From Bacilli bacterium (GTDB taxonomy: Bacteria > Bacillota_I > Bacilli_A > ML615J-28 > CAG-698), in the NCBI GenBank assembly GCA_017962745.1, contig JAGCUR010000010.1:1-52549 (forward strand): a stretch of 52,549 nt of DNA. The letters are read 5' to 3'. Below, piece after piece: positions 34,088 through 42,000 of this stretch. The notes under the pieces are model-generated. The model saw only the letters and a list, made by a program, of their open reading frames with translations. It ran no database searches and was not told the DNA's origin. Made by a program: the position numbers and the translations under genes. How positions within the stretch are numbered: position 1 is the stretch's first letter; every line of letters starts with the position of its first letter.

Positions 34088-34999
34088 ATGACATATACGC
34101 TTGATTTAGAAGACAATCAAATAGAGCTTTTAATCGATAAGTATAATGACTATAGACTTGAAAATACTAACGAATACACGATTTTTAGAGCTAAAGTAGC
34201 TACTACTACTATTACAGTATTCAATACTAATAAAGTAGTATTGCAAGGTAATAATGCTTACAAAGCGTATGTAACGATTTGTAATGCTTTTGATATACCG
34301 GTAATGAGTGAAGAAAAAGCCAAAGCCGAGATTCTAGAAGTCAATTCATTTAACTTATCAATCGCGGGATCTGATGAAGTAGGAACAGGCGATTACTTCG
34401 GACCAATTGTGGTATCTGCTTGTTTTGTTCCAAAAGAATCGATTTTAGAATTAAAAAGATTAGGGGTTAAAGATTCAAAAAAACTTGATGATAATAAAAT
34501 TATAGAACTTGCTAAAGTCATTAAAGCTAAAACTGTTAATGCATCAGTAATTCTATCTAACGATAAGTTTAATTCCATTATGAATCAACCTAATATGAAT
34601 ATGAATAAGATTAAAGCAATTCTTCATAACAAGGCTTTATCTAATTTATTAGCTAAAGGAATTAATCCTGATGCAATCGTAATCGATGGCTTTACAACTC
34701 AAGATAAATATTTTGCTTATTTAGCTGATAAAGATGATGTAGTTAAAGAAAACGTCAGAGTTATCGAAAAAGCTGAAGATAAATATATATCAGTTGGAGC
34801 AGCATCAATTCTTGCTCGCGCATACTTCTTAAAGAGTTTTAATGAATTATGCGAAAAGTATGGCTATAACCTACCAAAAGGCGCTGGGCCTAATGTCGAT
34901 AAGATGATTTATACAATTATTACCCAAGGTAAAAAAGATATTTTAAAAGATATCGCTAAAGTATCTTTCAAAAATACATATAAAATTAAAAATGACTAG
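34088..34999 (+). CDS. rnhC: Ribonuclease HIII
   Basis: Cleaves RNA in RNA/DNA hybrids. 303 residues: an N-terminal TBP-like substrate-binding domain (about 1-80) and the type 2 RNase H catalytic domain starting GSDEVGTGDYFGPIVVSA near residue 96, where Asp-Glu-(V)-Gly is the family active-site signature; further metal residues in VIDGF near 200 and in the ASILAR helix near 240. The HIII rather than HII call rests on the N-domain and the GSDEVGTGDYFGP variant. Divergent from mutS2, a pairing also found in Bacillus (rnhC ... mutS2). Confidence 0.95.
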   Translation: MTYTLDLEDNQIELLIDKYNDYRLENTNEYTIFRAKVATTTITVFNTNKVVLQGNNAYKAYVTICNAFDIPVMSEEKAKAEILEVNSFNLSIAGSDEVGTGDYFGPIVVSACFVPKESILELKRLGVKDSKKLDDNKIIELAKVIKAKTVNASVILSNDKFNSIMNQPNMNMNKIKAILHNKALSNLLAKGINPDAIVIDGFTTQDKYFAYLADKDDVVKENVRVIEKAEDKYISVGAASILARAYFLKSFNELCEKYGYNLPKGAGPNVDKMIYTIITQGKKDILKDIAKVSFKNTYKIKND

Positions 35000-35029
35000 T
35001 AAAACAAATTTAGTTTTACTAGTCTTTTT
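34994..35029. terminator. Bidirectional terminator between rnhC and rpsU
   Basis: 12-bp stem GACTAGTAAAAC (34994-35005) / GTTTTACTAGTC (35013-35024), TTTTT after it on plus. The rnhC stop (34997-34999) is in the stem. Confidence 0.87.
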
Positions 35030-35031
35030 AA

Positions 35032-35217
35032 TTAAAATGATTTACGATAACCACCTTTTTTAGCTGCACGTTTCTTCATTTTACGAATATCGCTTGGCTT
35101 TAAAAAGTGTTCACGTTTACGTACTTCGGCAAGTGTACCTGCTCTAGAGACATCACGTTTAAAACGCTTTAATGCATCTTCGATTGATTCATTTTCACGA
35201 ACGATTGTTTTAGGCAT
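35032..35217 (-). CDS. rpsU: 30S ribosomal protein S21
   Basis: 61 residues, full length: [20 protein letters not shown] start and a basic C-terminal helix ([16 protein letters not shown]). Part of the 30S platform near the anti-Shine-Dalgarno region. Ribosome binding site GGAAGGAGG is strong. It has its own promoter with an inverted repeat around the -10 and is monocistronic (terminator 2 bases past the stop). Confidence 0.97.
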   Translation of the reverse strand: MPKTIVRENESIEDALKRFKRDVSRAGTLAEVRKREHFLKPSDIRKMKKRAAKKGGYRKSF

Positions 35218-35243
35218 ACTGTTTCTCGCCTCCTTCCGTTTTT

Positions 35244-35285
35244 TACTTACTTGTACATTATACTATAAGTAAGTAGAAATGTAAA
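35244..35285 (-). promoter_or_regulatory. Promoter of rpsU with inverted repeat over the -10
   Basis: TTTACA (35280-35285 minus), 17-base spacer, TATAAT (35257-35262). A perfect 9-bp inverted repeat TACTTACTT (35244-35252) / AAGTAAGTA (35267-35275) brackets the -10 box with a 14-base gap, so a dimeric repressor could sit on the promoter; the repeat in the transcript half would not form a compact hairpin. Regulator unknown. Confidence 0.7.
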
Positions 35286-35293
35286 GCAAAATA

Positions 35294-35890
35294 TTACTTT
35301 TTTGCCTTCCAGAAGGCGCAAAAGCTATTAAAAGCATTCGCACGATGGGACATTTTATTCTTAATATCTTCACCTAAAGTCGCAAAAGACTCTATTTTTC
35401 CTTCATATTCAACTAGAAAAATTGGATCATATCCAAACCCATTTTCACCAGTTTCTTTAGTGTCAATTGCCCCATTTACTCTACCTTCAAAATAGTTAGC
35501 TTTTCCTTCTTCATCAATATAACAAATTACACAAGTAAAATGAGCATTGCGCCTATTAACACCATCAAGTAACTTTAGTACTTTTTTGATGTTTTCTTTT
35601 GGACCTAATCCCGAAAACCTCGCGCTATTAATACCAGGGGCTCCGCCTAACGCATCAATACATAATCCTGAATCATCACTAATAGCAGGTAGATGATACT
35701 TTTGATAATAATAATTAGCTTTAATAAAGGCATTTTCTTTAAAACTAGTTCCATTTTCTTCTACTTCATCATTATCGTCTAGATCAAATAAAGATATTAG
35801 TTTAATATCGATATTATATGAATTAAAGAGTTCTTCGAACTCTTTAACTTTACCTTTATTTTTAGTACACAAAATTACTTTTTTGGTCAT
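35294..35890 (-). CDS. rdgB: dITP/XTP pyrophosphatase RdgB (HAM1)
   Basis: Hydrolyses non-canonical purine nucleoside triphosphates to monophosphates. 198 residues, normal length. Motifs: CTKNKGKVKEF (substrate Lys, about 8-18), SFKENAFIKA near 49, ISDDSGLCIDALGGAPGINSAR (about 70-91, catalytic Asp), GFGYDPIF near 152 and MSHRANAF near 183. It overlaps the SNase gene by 4 bases (ATGA). Confidence 0.96.
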   Translation of the reverse strand: MTKKVILCTKNKGKVKEFEELFNSYNIDIKLISLFDLDDNDEVEENGTSFKENAFIKANYYYQKYHLPAISDDSGLCIDALGGAPGINSARFSGLGPKENIKKVLKLLDGVNRRNAHFTCVICYIDEEGKANYFEGRVNGAIDTKETGENGFGYDPIFLVEYEGKIESFATLGEDIKNKMSHRANAFNSFCAFWKAKK

Positions 35891-36972
35891 TCGCTTATCT
35901 CCAAATCGCCTTCTACTTCATTACAAAATACAAATAGAGGGCTTCTATCTTCATTAAATGTTTTACGATAACTAATAATACCTACTACTAGATTATACAT
36001 ATTACCTTTTTTGAAATTAGATTTCTTTAATGAAGTTATTACGCTTTCGGTCATTTTAATCTTAATATTATCTTTACCATGAATCCCATCCACATAATAA
36101 GATTTCGAAAATCTTTTAATGTTTTCGGTTGCCATACAGTAAAAATAATTAAGCTTTACAACTTGTCCGTGATATAAATTATAATTTTCGCTATTATTAA
36201 TTTCAGGTATAACTATCTTACAGCCTTGTTTTAGGACTTCTACTCCTCTAATATTTGCTAGTTGTGCCCCATATACATTATCAATTGAAAACTGACCAAC
36301 TAGCTTAATCTTATCACCGATATCAAATTTAGAAATATCGTAGTGTGTATTATACACATATATTCCTTTTTGATTATCGCTCATAAAGAATGATTTAGAT
36401 AATTTACGGACTACAATTCCTTCAATACTAACCGTTTTTGCATCATACTCGTTAGCATTATTCACCAATTCACTAATAGTTATGCTACTTGCAATGCTAT
36501 AAAAATCTTCTTGAATAGGACCGTGAACGCCTACTCCTCCCGCCTTAGCGATTTTATATGCTGCTTCAAATTCTTCATTATAACGGTTAACGTTATTCAT
36601 GATTAATAGTTTAGCAAGCGATGCTTCAATTAGTTCTAAATTTAAAAGTTTAAGATTAGTTGTATCGCCATACCAAACGTATGCTAGATAGCGCGATCTC
36701 GTGCTATCAAGTTCTGCGATATTAGTATCAGCTTCAATTACAATAGTCTTTGCATTTTTTAGTCTTTCAGTTACAAAATTGAGCGCTTCTTTACCGAATG
36801 GCTCGATTTTTTTAGTACATTCCGGTGTATTAATAGCTAAAAAGCGGGTATTGATTGATGATCCGTCTTTTAAAAGAAAACTAGCGGTATCACCATCATA
36901 CACTTGAAGAAGTTTTACTTCTTCAACTCCGTCCGCAAAAAAGGTTTTATTGAGATAGCGGTACGGTTCCAT
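35887..36972 (-). CDS. Intracellular SNase-domain nuclease with OB-fold C-terminus
   Basis: 361 residues. N-terminal staphylococcal-nuclease domain (about 15-150) with recognisable catalytic and Ca positions: YDGDTA (Asp26, Asp28, Thr29), TRFLAINTPEC (Arg43, Glu51) and TRSRYLAYVW (Arg94). About residues 165-250 resemble the OB-fold of YhcR-type nucleases (ITISELVNNA ... KTVSIEGIVV ... KIKLVGQFSIDNVYG), and a second OB-like part continues to the end. No signal peptide or membrane anchor, unlike secreted thermonucleases, so it probably works inside the cell on nucleic acid. The start lies 26 bases inside hup, after AAAGGA, and the end overlaps rdgB. Confidence 0.83.
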   Translation of the reverse strand: MEPYRYLNKTFFADGVEEVKLLQVYDGDTASFLLKDGSSINTRFLAINTPECTKKIEPFGKEALNFVTERLKNAKTIVIEADTNIAELDSTRSRYLAYVWYGDTTNLKLLNLELIEASLAKLLIMNNVNRYNEEFEAAYKIAKAGGVGVHGPIQEDFYSIASSITISELVNNANEYDAKTVSIEGIVVRKLSKSFFMSDNQKGIYVYNTHYDISKFDIGDKIKLVGQFSIDNVYGAQLANIRGVEVLKQGCKIVIPEINNSENYNLYHGQVVKLNYFYCMATENIKRFSKSYYVDGIHGKDNIKIKMTESVITSLKKSNFKKGNMYNLVVGIISYRKTFNEDRSPLFVFCNEVEGDLEISE

Positions 36973-37243
36973 TTTTCACTTTTTCCTTTAAATAGTCGCT
37001 ACTTCGAAAATGAATTCTAAAGCTTTCTACTGCCTTTAGGGTCTTTCCGTCATATGGAGAAAAGATGTCACGAGTAGCAACTTTATTTACATCTAAAACA
37101 CCAAAATTAGATAAAACTACTTTATCACCTTTAGCTAGACAATCACATACATCATCTAAAAATGTATCAATTACTAGTTTTACATCCTTTTTTGTTAAGT
37201 TTGTTTTCTCGCTTACTAAATCAATGAAATCTTTTTTATTCAT
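36947..37243 (-). CDS. hup: HU-family nucleoid protein
   Basis: 98 residues: MNKKDFIDLVSEKTNLTKKD, helical dimer half, then the beta-arm region (VVLSNFGVLDVNKVATRDIFSPYDGKTLKA) and FRIHFRSSDYLKEKV. The DNA-bending arm lacks the exact consensus RxPRNPQTG and reads TRDIFSPYDGKTLKA, so this is a diverged HU/IHF paralogue and perhaps not the main nucleoid HU. I chose ATG 37241-37243, 7 bases after GAGGTGG. It overlaps the nuclease gene by 26 bases, so hup-SNase-rdgB form one transcript. Confidence 0.88.
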   Translation of the reverse strand: MNKKDFIDLVSEKTNLTKKDVKLVIDTFLDDVCDCLAKGDKVVLSNFGVLDVNKVATRDIFSPYDGKTLKAVESFRIHFRSSDYLKEKVKNGTVPLSQ

Positions 37244-37262
37244 AATATCCACCTCTAATTAA

Positions 37263-37292
37263 ATTATACTAAAAGGTTATTTTAAAAAGCAA
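37263..37292 (-). promoter_or_regulatory. Promoter of hup-SNase-rdgB
   Basis: Minus strand TTGCTT (37287-37292), 18-base spacer, TATAAT (37263-37268). Confidence 0.6.
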
Positions 37293-37301
37293 ATAAAATT
37301 T

Positions 37302-37336
37302 AAAAAGCGTAAACCATTTTTATAAGGGTTTACGCT
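37302..37336 (-). terminator. Rho-independent terminator after yqeK-rsfS
   Basis: 10-bp stem AGCGTAAACC (37306-37315) / GGTTTACGCT (37327-37336), followed by UUUUUAAA on the minus transcript. Confidence 0.88.
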
Positions 37337-37345
37337 AACTTTTTA

Positions 37346-38305
37346 TTATATTTCAATTCTATTTGCACCGCTTAAGATGCGATCGATATTATACTCACTT
37401 CTGGCATCAGCTGTGAATACATGAAGAATGCAGTCATTTAAATCAACTAATGTCCACATTTCCCCTTCTTCCACATTCCTCAAATCAAATTCAGCTCTTA
37501 AATATGAAATTACCGCATCTTTTGATTTATTAGATATAGCAGTTGTGACAATTACATAATCATATAGAGGGCTTCTATCCCTTACATCATAAATAAAAAT
37601 ATCTTTAACTAAGTTATGATCGATTGCTCTTAAGATTTGTTTACATCTATCAAGCGGATTATCTAAATAATCTTTATATTTTAAATAAGCATAATATGTT
37701 TCATTAACTAAACTAAAGCCTCTAGCTTTAATGTGTTTAATTTTAGATGATAAGATGTAACATAATGCTTTTTTAATATTAATTGGATCATTTGATTCAT
37801 ATAAAATGCTACGAGCATTTTTAAATGAATCGCCTTCTCTAGTCTCTTCCGTATAATCAGCTAACATTAAAACTTCGGCGTAAATATCTGGGTCTTTAGA
37901 ACCAGTTGAGTGATATTTAATCGCATTTAAAATGATGCTATCAGTTATTCCTAATTCTTTTTTTAAAGCAAGATCACCAAGTAATGCATGGTGTACTTTT
38001 GAAGAATAAGTTAAGTAGTTTTCATCAGTAGCGCTTGGATAAATTTCAAGTAACTTTTTATAATCATCGACTGTTAAGAATTTAGAATAATCATGAAGAA
38101 GCCCCATTTCGATTAACATATCTTTATTTAATCCTAAATTAAAGAATTCATTAATCTGTAAGCAAGCATTTTTAACACCGATTGAATGATTATATCTTTC
38201 ATTTACTTCTTCATCGGTTGCTTCCATATTATATGTTTGGCATTCTTTATATTTATCCTTTAATATCTCTAACAATTCTTCTTCTTTATAAAGTTTACTC
38301 TTCAT
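37346..38305 (-). CDS. YqeK HD-domain hydrolase fused to ribosomal silencing factor RsfS
   Basis: 319 residues holding two proteins that are normally separate. Residues about 1-205 are YqeK: NHSIGVKNACLQI (His), LLHDYSKFL (HD near residue 72), HHALLGDLAL and ADYTEETREG are the family's metal and substrate motifs; YqeK hydrolyses Ap4A. Residues about 212-319 are RsfS/YbeB: VKDIFIYDVRDRSPLYDYVIVTTAIS and GEMWTLVDLNDCILHVF are typical of the factor that binds L14 and blocks 30S joining. The frame is continuous with no stop or restart between them. In Bacillus, yqeK and rsfS (yqeL) are adjacent genes after yqeH, aroD, yhbY and nadD. Here yqeH precedes directly with a one-base overlap. Confidence 0.92.
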   Translation of the reverse strand: MKSKLYKEEELLEILKDKYKECQTYNMEATDEEVNERYNHSIGVKNACLQINEFFNLGLNKDMLIEMGLLHDYSKFLTVDDYKKLLEIYPSATDENYLTYSSKVHHALLGDLALKKELGITDSIILNAIKYHSTGSKDPDIYAEVLMLADYTEETREGDSFKNARSILYESNDPINIKKALCYILSSKIKHIKARGFSLVNETYYAYLKYKDYLDNPLDRCKQILRAIDHNLVKDIFIYDVRDRSPLYDYVIVTTAISNKSKDAVISYLRAEFDLRNVEEGEMWTLVDLNDCILHVFTADARSEYNIDRILSGANRIEI

Positions 38306-39408
38306 TAAAATATTGCCTTTCTTATTACTACTTTTATTTTTGAGAAATACTTAAGTTCGATTTCACCTTCACCACTTAGACTAATAAAGCCAAGTCCGGC
38401 ATATGATATATCGGTTTTAACTCCCGCTTTTAAAATAATCTTACGCGTATGGATTTCACCTAAAGAATTACGCTCTTTTTTGGTTGGGAATAACAAAATA
38501 TCATCTTTATGTTCTTCATAAAACTTATCAGCGTTTTCTAACTTTGTCCTATGAATTACAACCCCATCACCAAAATAACATATAAATGATGATTTAACTC
38601 CACTTAAAAAATCAAGTCTTAAAAAGCCACCGATAAATAGAGATTGCTCTGGATCAAGCTGATAATTCTTTGGTCTAATATAATTAGATGGCATAATCTT
38701 TTTTAAACTATCTTCTTCTAAGTAATAAACTAAATTATTGTGATTAATAATACCAGGAGTATCTACGATATAGCTTTTATCATCGAGTGGAATATAAATA
38801 TTAGCAAGTGTAGTATTGATTGTATTACTAACCGTAATTACATCATCTTCACCAGTATAATTAGCGATGATTTTATTGATGATTGTCGACTTACCAACGT
38901 TAGTCATCCCGACAAAATAAACGTTTTTGCCATTGCGCAAAGCGTTTATTTTTCCGATTAGTTCTTCAATTCCTAATCCTTTTTTAGCACTTACTAAAAC
39001 TAAATCTTTAATTTTAATGTTATTTTTCTTTAAATATAATCTTAAATAATCTAATAATTTATTTAAATTTAAATCTTTAATGTATAAATCATATTTATTT
39101 AAGACTAGTAAAATATTATTTGATTCTAGTAAATCATTGATATGCGGATGAATTGTTCCTTCAAAATCAAAACTATCAGCTACTAAGCAAATTAATCCTT
39201 TATCTTTTTTAATAACTTCGGTTTCTTGTTTTAAAATACTTTCATCTAACTCAATACGATTATTTTTAGAATAATGTCTTAAATTAAAACATCTTTTACA
39301 ATAAAACTCTTCTTGATGTTTTTCTAATACTTTCGGATCAATAAATCCTTGTTTTGCTTCATCTTTAGTTTGGATTATTGCTCCACAGCCCATACATTTA
39401 ATATCCAT
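38305..39408 (-). CDS. yqeH: Circularly permuted ribosome-assembly GTPase YqeH
   Basis: GTPase needed for 30S assembly, 367 residues. N-terminal zinc finger (CMGCGAIIQ ... FYCKRCFNLRHY), then GTPase motifs in permuted order: G4 NKYDLY near residue 107, G5 SAKKGLG near 147, G1 GMTNVGKSTIINKI near 172, G3 DTPGII near 220. The C-terminal domain (about 240-367) is the RNA/treble-clef region. Start and stop overlap both neighbours by one base (TAATG), so yqeG-yqeH-yqeK/rsfS are coupled. The intervening Bacillus genes aroE, yhbY and nadD are missing here. Confidence 0.95.
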   Translation of the reverse strand: MDIKCMGCGAIIQTKDEAKQGFIDPKVLEKHQEEFYCKRCFNLRHYSKNNRIELDESILKQETEVIKKDKGLICLVADSFDFEGTIHPHINDLLESNNILLVLNKYDLYIKDLNLNKLLDYLRLYLKKNNIKIKDLVLVSAKKGLGIEELIGKINALRNGKNVYFVGMTNVGKSTIINKIIANYTGEDDVITVSNTINTTLANIYIPLDDKSYIVDTPGIINHNNLVYYLEEDSLKKIMPSNYIRPKNYQLDPEQSLFIGGFLRLDFLSGVKSSFICYFGDGVVIHRTKLENADKFYEEHKDDILLFPTKKERNSLGEIHTRKIILKAGVKTDISYAGLGFISLSGEGEIELKYFSKIKVVIRKAIF

Positions 39409-39962
39409 TATTCTAGACTCCTTATTAAATCATAAGTATCAGGATATTTCTTCTTCATCTTGCGCATAATGCTATCTGCCATATTTCGGCTAGCACGAGT
39501 GTACCATTTTTCATCTTTCTTTTCGATTGGTTTAACTAAAATACAGTTAATACCTAAACGGTTAGATAATAAGATATCAGTCATTAACTGGTCACCAACT
39601 GATATACAAATAGATGAATCAATATGGCCATTCTTTCTTAAATACTTTTTAAAACCCGTTTTAAATGGTTTACGAGCTGAATAAATATATTCACTATTTA
39701 GGAATGATGCATATCTAGAAACCCTTGGGGCATGATTATTTGACCATACAATTGTTCTAAAGCCCATTTCTTGTAACTTTTTAAATAGATTAATGGCATC
39801 TTCATTAGGTTCATCTTTAGAATATGGGCCAACCGTATTATCGATATCAAATAAGATTACCCTTTTGCCTTGCTTAAAGTATGCTAAGTAATCAATATCA
39901 AATATTGTTTTCTTAACATCATAGGGAATATATTTTTCAAGTTTAAAAAGATGTTGGAACAT
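39408..39962 (-). CDS. yqeG: YqeG-family HAD (IIIA) phosphatase
   Basis: 184-residue HAD-family phosphatase of the YqeG (HAD-IIIA, phosphatidylglycerophosphatase-like) type. Motif I FDIDNTVGPY (about 38-47, nucleophile Asp and Asp+2), motif II WSNNH near 76, Lys in KPFKTGF near 98 and motif III VGDQLMTDI near 120-128. First gene of the yqeGHK-rsfS unit. Family members dephosphorylate phosphatidylglycerophosphate in some bacteria and chloroplasts; in Firmicutes the role is not settled. Confidence 0.92.
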   Translation of the reverse strand: MFQHLFKLEKYIPYDVKKTIFDIDYLAYFKQGKRVILFDIDNTVGPYSKDEPNEDAINLFKKLQEMGFRTIVWSNNHAPRVSRYASFLNSEYIYSARKPFKTGFKKYLRKNGHIDSSICISVGDQLMTDILLSNRLGINCILVKPIEKKDEKWYTRASRNMADSIMRKMKKKYPDTYDLIRSLE

Positions 39963-39983
39963 TTTAACTCCTTGATACTTAAA

Positions 39984-40018
39984 TTATAAAAACTATTGGA
40001 GCACAATAGTTTTTATAA
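39984..40018 (-). terminator. Hairpin between the ROK gene and yqeG
   Basis: Perfect 15-bp stem TTATAAAAACTATTG (39984-39998) / CAATAGTTTTTATAA (40004-40018), 5-base loop. On the minus transcript the 3' arm carries UUUUU; the tail after it is only AU-rich (AUUUAAG). Confidence 0.75.
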
Positions 40019-40025
40019 ATCGATA

Positions 40026-41390
40026 TTATTCTACAACTGGTAAGCTTGCGGCTGCGATTGATTGGCCAACACGGCGGCTCTTTTCATCTGGCATATGAAG
40101 CTTAATGTGTTTTAAATTAGGAAATTCAGAATATAATACTTCTTCTGCCTTAGCTAGAATTGTATTTCCGCCTTTACCACTTACGACACGTCCTAATAAT
40201 AATACGTGTTTTAGTTCATAAAACATGGCGTAATAGGCAATTGTATAACCTAGATAAATTCCGATATCTTCGAATACGGCATTAGCAATCTTGCTTCCTT
40301 GTTCGTTTAATTCTTGAACAACTTTAAGTTTGCGAGCAGGTGAATCTTCAGGATCTAGTTTTATTCCTGCCATACTAGCTAGTTTAATAACTGAATCCTG
40401 AGAGAAATATTTAACACCGCAACCTCTATCTAGGCTCCATTCGTCCATCATAGCGTCTTTATTAAAATCAACTGGGGCAAATGCTAGTTCGTTTAGCCAG
40501 CCAAGTAGATACATATCTTTACCGATATAGCCACCAGCTTCACTAGTTCCCATCGCAATTCCTAAAACTGAATCATCTTCTAAATCCATAGCACCAGCTA
40601 GAGCTGTTACATCACCATCGTTTGCTACGATTAGCGGACAATCATTATATAGTTTAGCAATACGTTTATAAACACCAGTTGCTTTGCTATCTAGTTTTTC
40701 TTCAGGAACTTTATAATAAATTGAAGATACCATTAGTTCGTTATCGACACAAATACCAGCAGTTGATACACCGATTGCATCAACACGCGGCATATATTTA
40801 GCAGCACGTGAAATAGAATCTAAGATTCCTTCATAATGATATTCAGGATCTTCATTGATTTTAGGGAACCATACAGTTTCATCAGAGAATACTACTTCAC
40901 CATCAATTACAGCTGATACTTTACGGTCAGATCCACCAGCATCAAACCCAATTCTACAGCCATTTAAGCTATTCTTCATTGGAATCTTTTCTTCATTTAA
41001 TTCCGGAAATGCTGTATCAGTATAAACTACTTCAAATTCATGATGATAAACTTTGCTCATAAATTTGTAATCAAAAGCTCTTGCACCATCAGGTGAATAA
41101 TCTTTAGCAAGTTGTTCATAGATTTTTAACGATCCACTAATATAAAACTTATATCCACCAGCAAACCATAGCATTGTTTTCGCAATTCTCTCCACAATTC
41201 TATAGTTTTCTTCATCATGACCAGTATTATCTTTAAATGTTTCTATTTCATATATATAGTTTTTAGAATTTAATCTTTCTAAACAAATCTTAACTAATTG
41301 TTTTTGGCTAGCTTTGCTAACTTCTTCTTTAAATTTATTAATAACTACTGCACATGGCATAAAGCCTTTATCGATTGTAGGGACGAACAT
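40026..41390 (-). CDS. ROK/ASKHA-type kinase-like protein with N-terminal extension
   Basis: 454 residues. The first about 135 residues form a separate domain I do not recognise (starting MFVPTIDKGFMPCAVVINKF). From about 140 an ASKHA fold begins: phosphate-1 loop CRIGFDAGGSDRKVSAVIDG, DAIGVSTAGICVDNEL near 210, VANDGDVTALAGAMD near 260 (base-type Asp), and GIAMGTSEAGGYIG near 285, all in the order seen in ROK sugar kinases. A DRGCGVKYF segment sits where ROK proteins carry the zinc Cys cluster, but only one Cys is present. A sugar or amino-sugar kinase is likely; substrate unknown. Monocistronic with own promoter and terminator. Confidence 0.72.
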   Translation of the reverse strand: MFVPTIDKGFMPCAVVINKFKEEVSKASQKQLVKICLERLNSKNYIYEIETFKDNTGHDEENYRIVERIAKTMLWFAGGYKFYISGSLKIYEQLAKDYSPDGARAFDYKFMSKVYHHEFEVVYTDTAFPELNEEKIPMKNSLNGCRIGFDAGGSDRKVSAVIDGEVVFSDETVWFPKINEDPEYHYEGILDSISRAAKYMPRVDAIGVSTAGICVDNELMVSSIYYKVPEEKLDSKATGVYKRIAKLYNDCPLIVANDGDVTALAGAMDLEDDSVLGIAMGTSEAGGYIGKDMYLLGWLNELAFAPVDFNKDAMMDEWSLDRGCGVKYFSQDSVIKLASMAGIKLDPEDSPARKLKVVQELNEQGSKIANAVFEDIGIYLGYTIAYYAMFYELKHVLLLGRVVSGKGGNTILAKAEEVLYSEFPNLKHIKLHMPDEKSRRVGQSIAAASLPVVE

Positions 41391-41418
41391 AATTTACCTC
41401 CAAAATTATACTAAATAG

Positions 41419-41447
41419 ATTATAACACTAAAAAAATCAAGTTTCAA
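41419..41447 (-). promoter_or_regulatory. Promoter of the ROK-like gene
   Basis: Minus strand TTGAAA (41442-41447), 17-base spacer, TATAAT (41419-41424); GGAGGT ribosome binding site follows before ATG 41388-41390. Confidence 0.82.
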
Positions 41448-41461
41448 TAAATGCAACCGTT

Positions 41462-41493
41462 TTAAAAAAAATAGTCTACAGTGTAGACTATTT
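41462..41493 (-). terminator. Rho-independent terminator of greA
   Basis: Perfect 12-bp stem AAATAGTCTACA (41469-41480) / TGTAGACTATTT (41482-41493) with a 1-base centre, U-run after it on the minus transcript. The greA stop codon TAG (41488-41490) lies within the stem. Confidence 0.88.
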
Positions 41494-41931
41494 GCTTTCT
41501 TTAATATCTTCGATGATAATATCGAAATCTCTTCCGTTAGCATGAACTGTAACGCGGTCGCCAATTCCTTTACCTTCAATTGCTTTACCAATTGGCGATT
41601 CGTTAGAGATTCTCTTTTCTCTTGGATTAGATTCTACTGTACCAACAATTTCAAATGTTTCAGTCATATTACGATCGATAAAATGAATTGTATAATACTT
41701 AGCATTGATTAATTCATGGTTTTCTAAGATTTGACGGTATTCCGCAATCTTAGCTTCGATTTCTACTTGACGATCTCTAGCAGCATGGTAATCAGCATTT
41801 TCACTTAAGTCACCTTGAGCTCTAGCTTCTTGAATGTCATTGATGTTCTTTTGACGTTCTACAGTTTCAAGTTCTTCTAACTTCTTTTTAATGCTATTTA
41901 AATATTCTTGAGTTACTTTTTTCTTTTCCAT
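41488..41931 (-). CDS. greA: Transcription elongation factor GreA
   Basis: Rescues backtracked RNA polymerase by stimulating transcript cleavage. 147 residues: N-terminal coiled coil with the catalytic acidic tip (QGDLSENADYHAARDRQ, about 40-56) and C-terminal FKBP-like domain (IVGTVESNPREKRISNESPIGKAIEGK). It has its own promoter but follows the trmR-trhP1-trhP2 genes, as in Bacillus where udk lies between; udk is absent here. Confidence 0.97.
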   Translation of the reverse strand: MEKKKVTQEYLNSIKKKLEELETVERQKNINDIQEARAQGDLSENADYHAARDRQVEIEAKIAEYRQILENHELINAKYYTIHFIDRNMTETFEIVGTVESNPREKRISNESPIGKAIEGKGIGDRVTVHANGRDFDIIIEDIKESK

Positions 41932-41958
41932 ATTAATTTCTCCTATATTTCTTAATAG

Positions 41959-41987
41959 ATTATACTAGAAGAAAACTAATTTATCAA
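41959..41987 (-). promoter_or_regulatory. Promoter of greA
   Basis: Minus strand TTGATA (41982-41987), 17-base spacer, TATAAT (41959-41964). A small hairpin TTATCAA (41981-41987) / TTGATAA (41993-41999) overlaps the -35 and directly follows the trhP2 stop, so it may end the upstream transcript. Confidence 0.75.
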
Positions 41988-42000
41988 GTAATTTGATAAA

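Noticed and set aside
41406-41591. 61-residue minus ORF over the greA terminator
   Set aside because: It is greA read in a shifted frame and runs through the terminator and the ROK-gene promoter.
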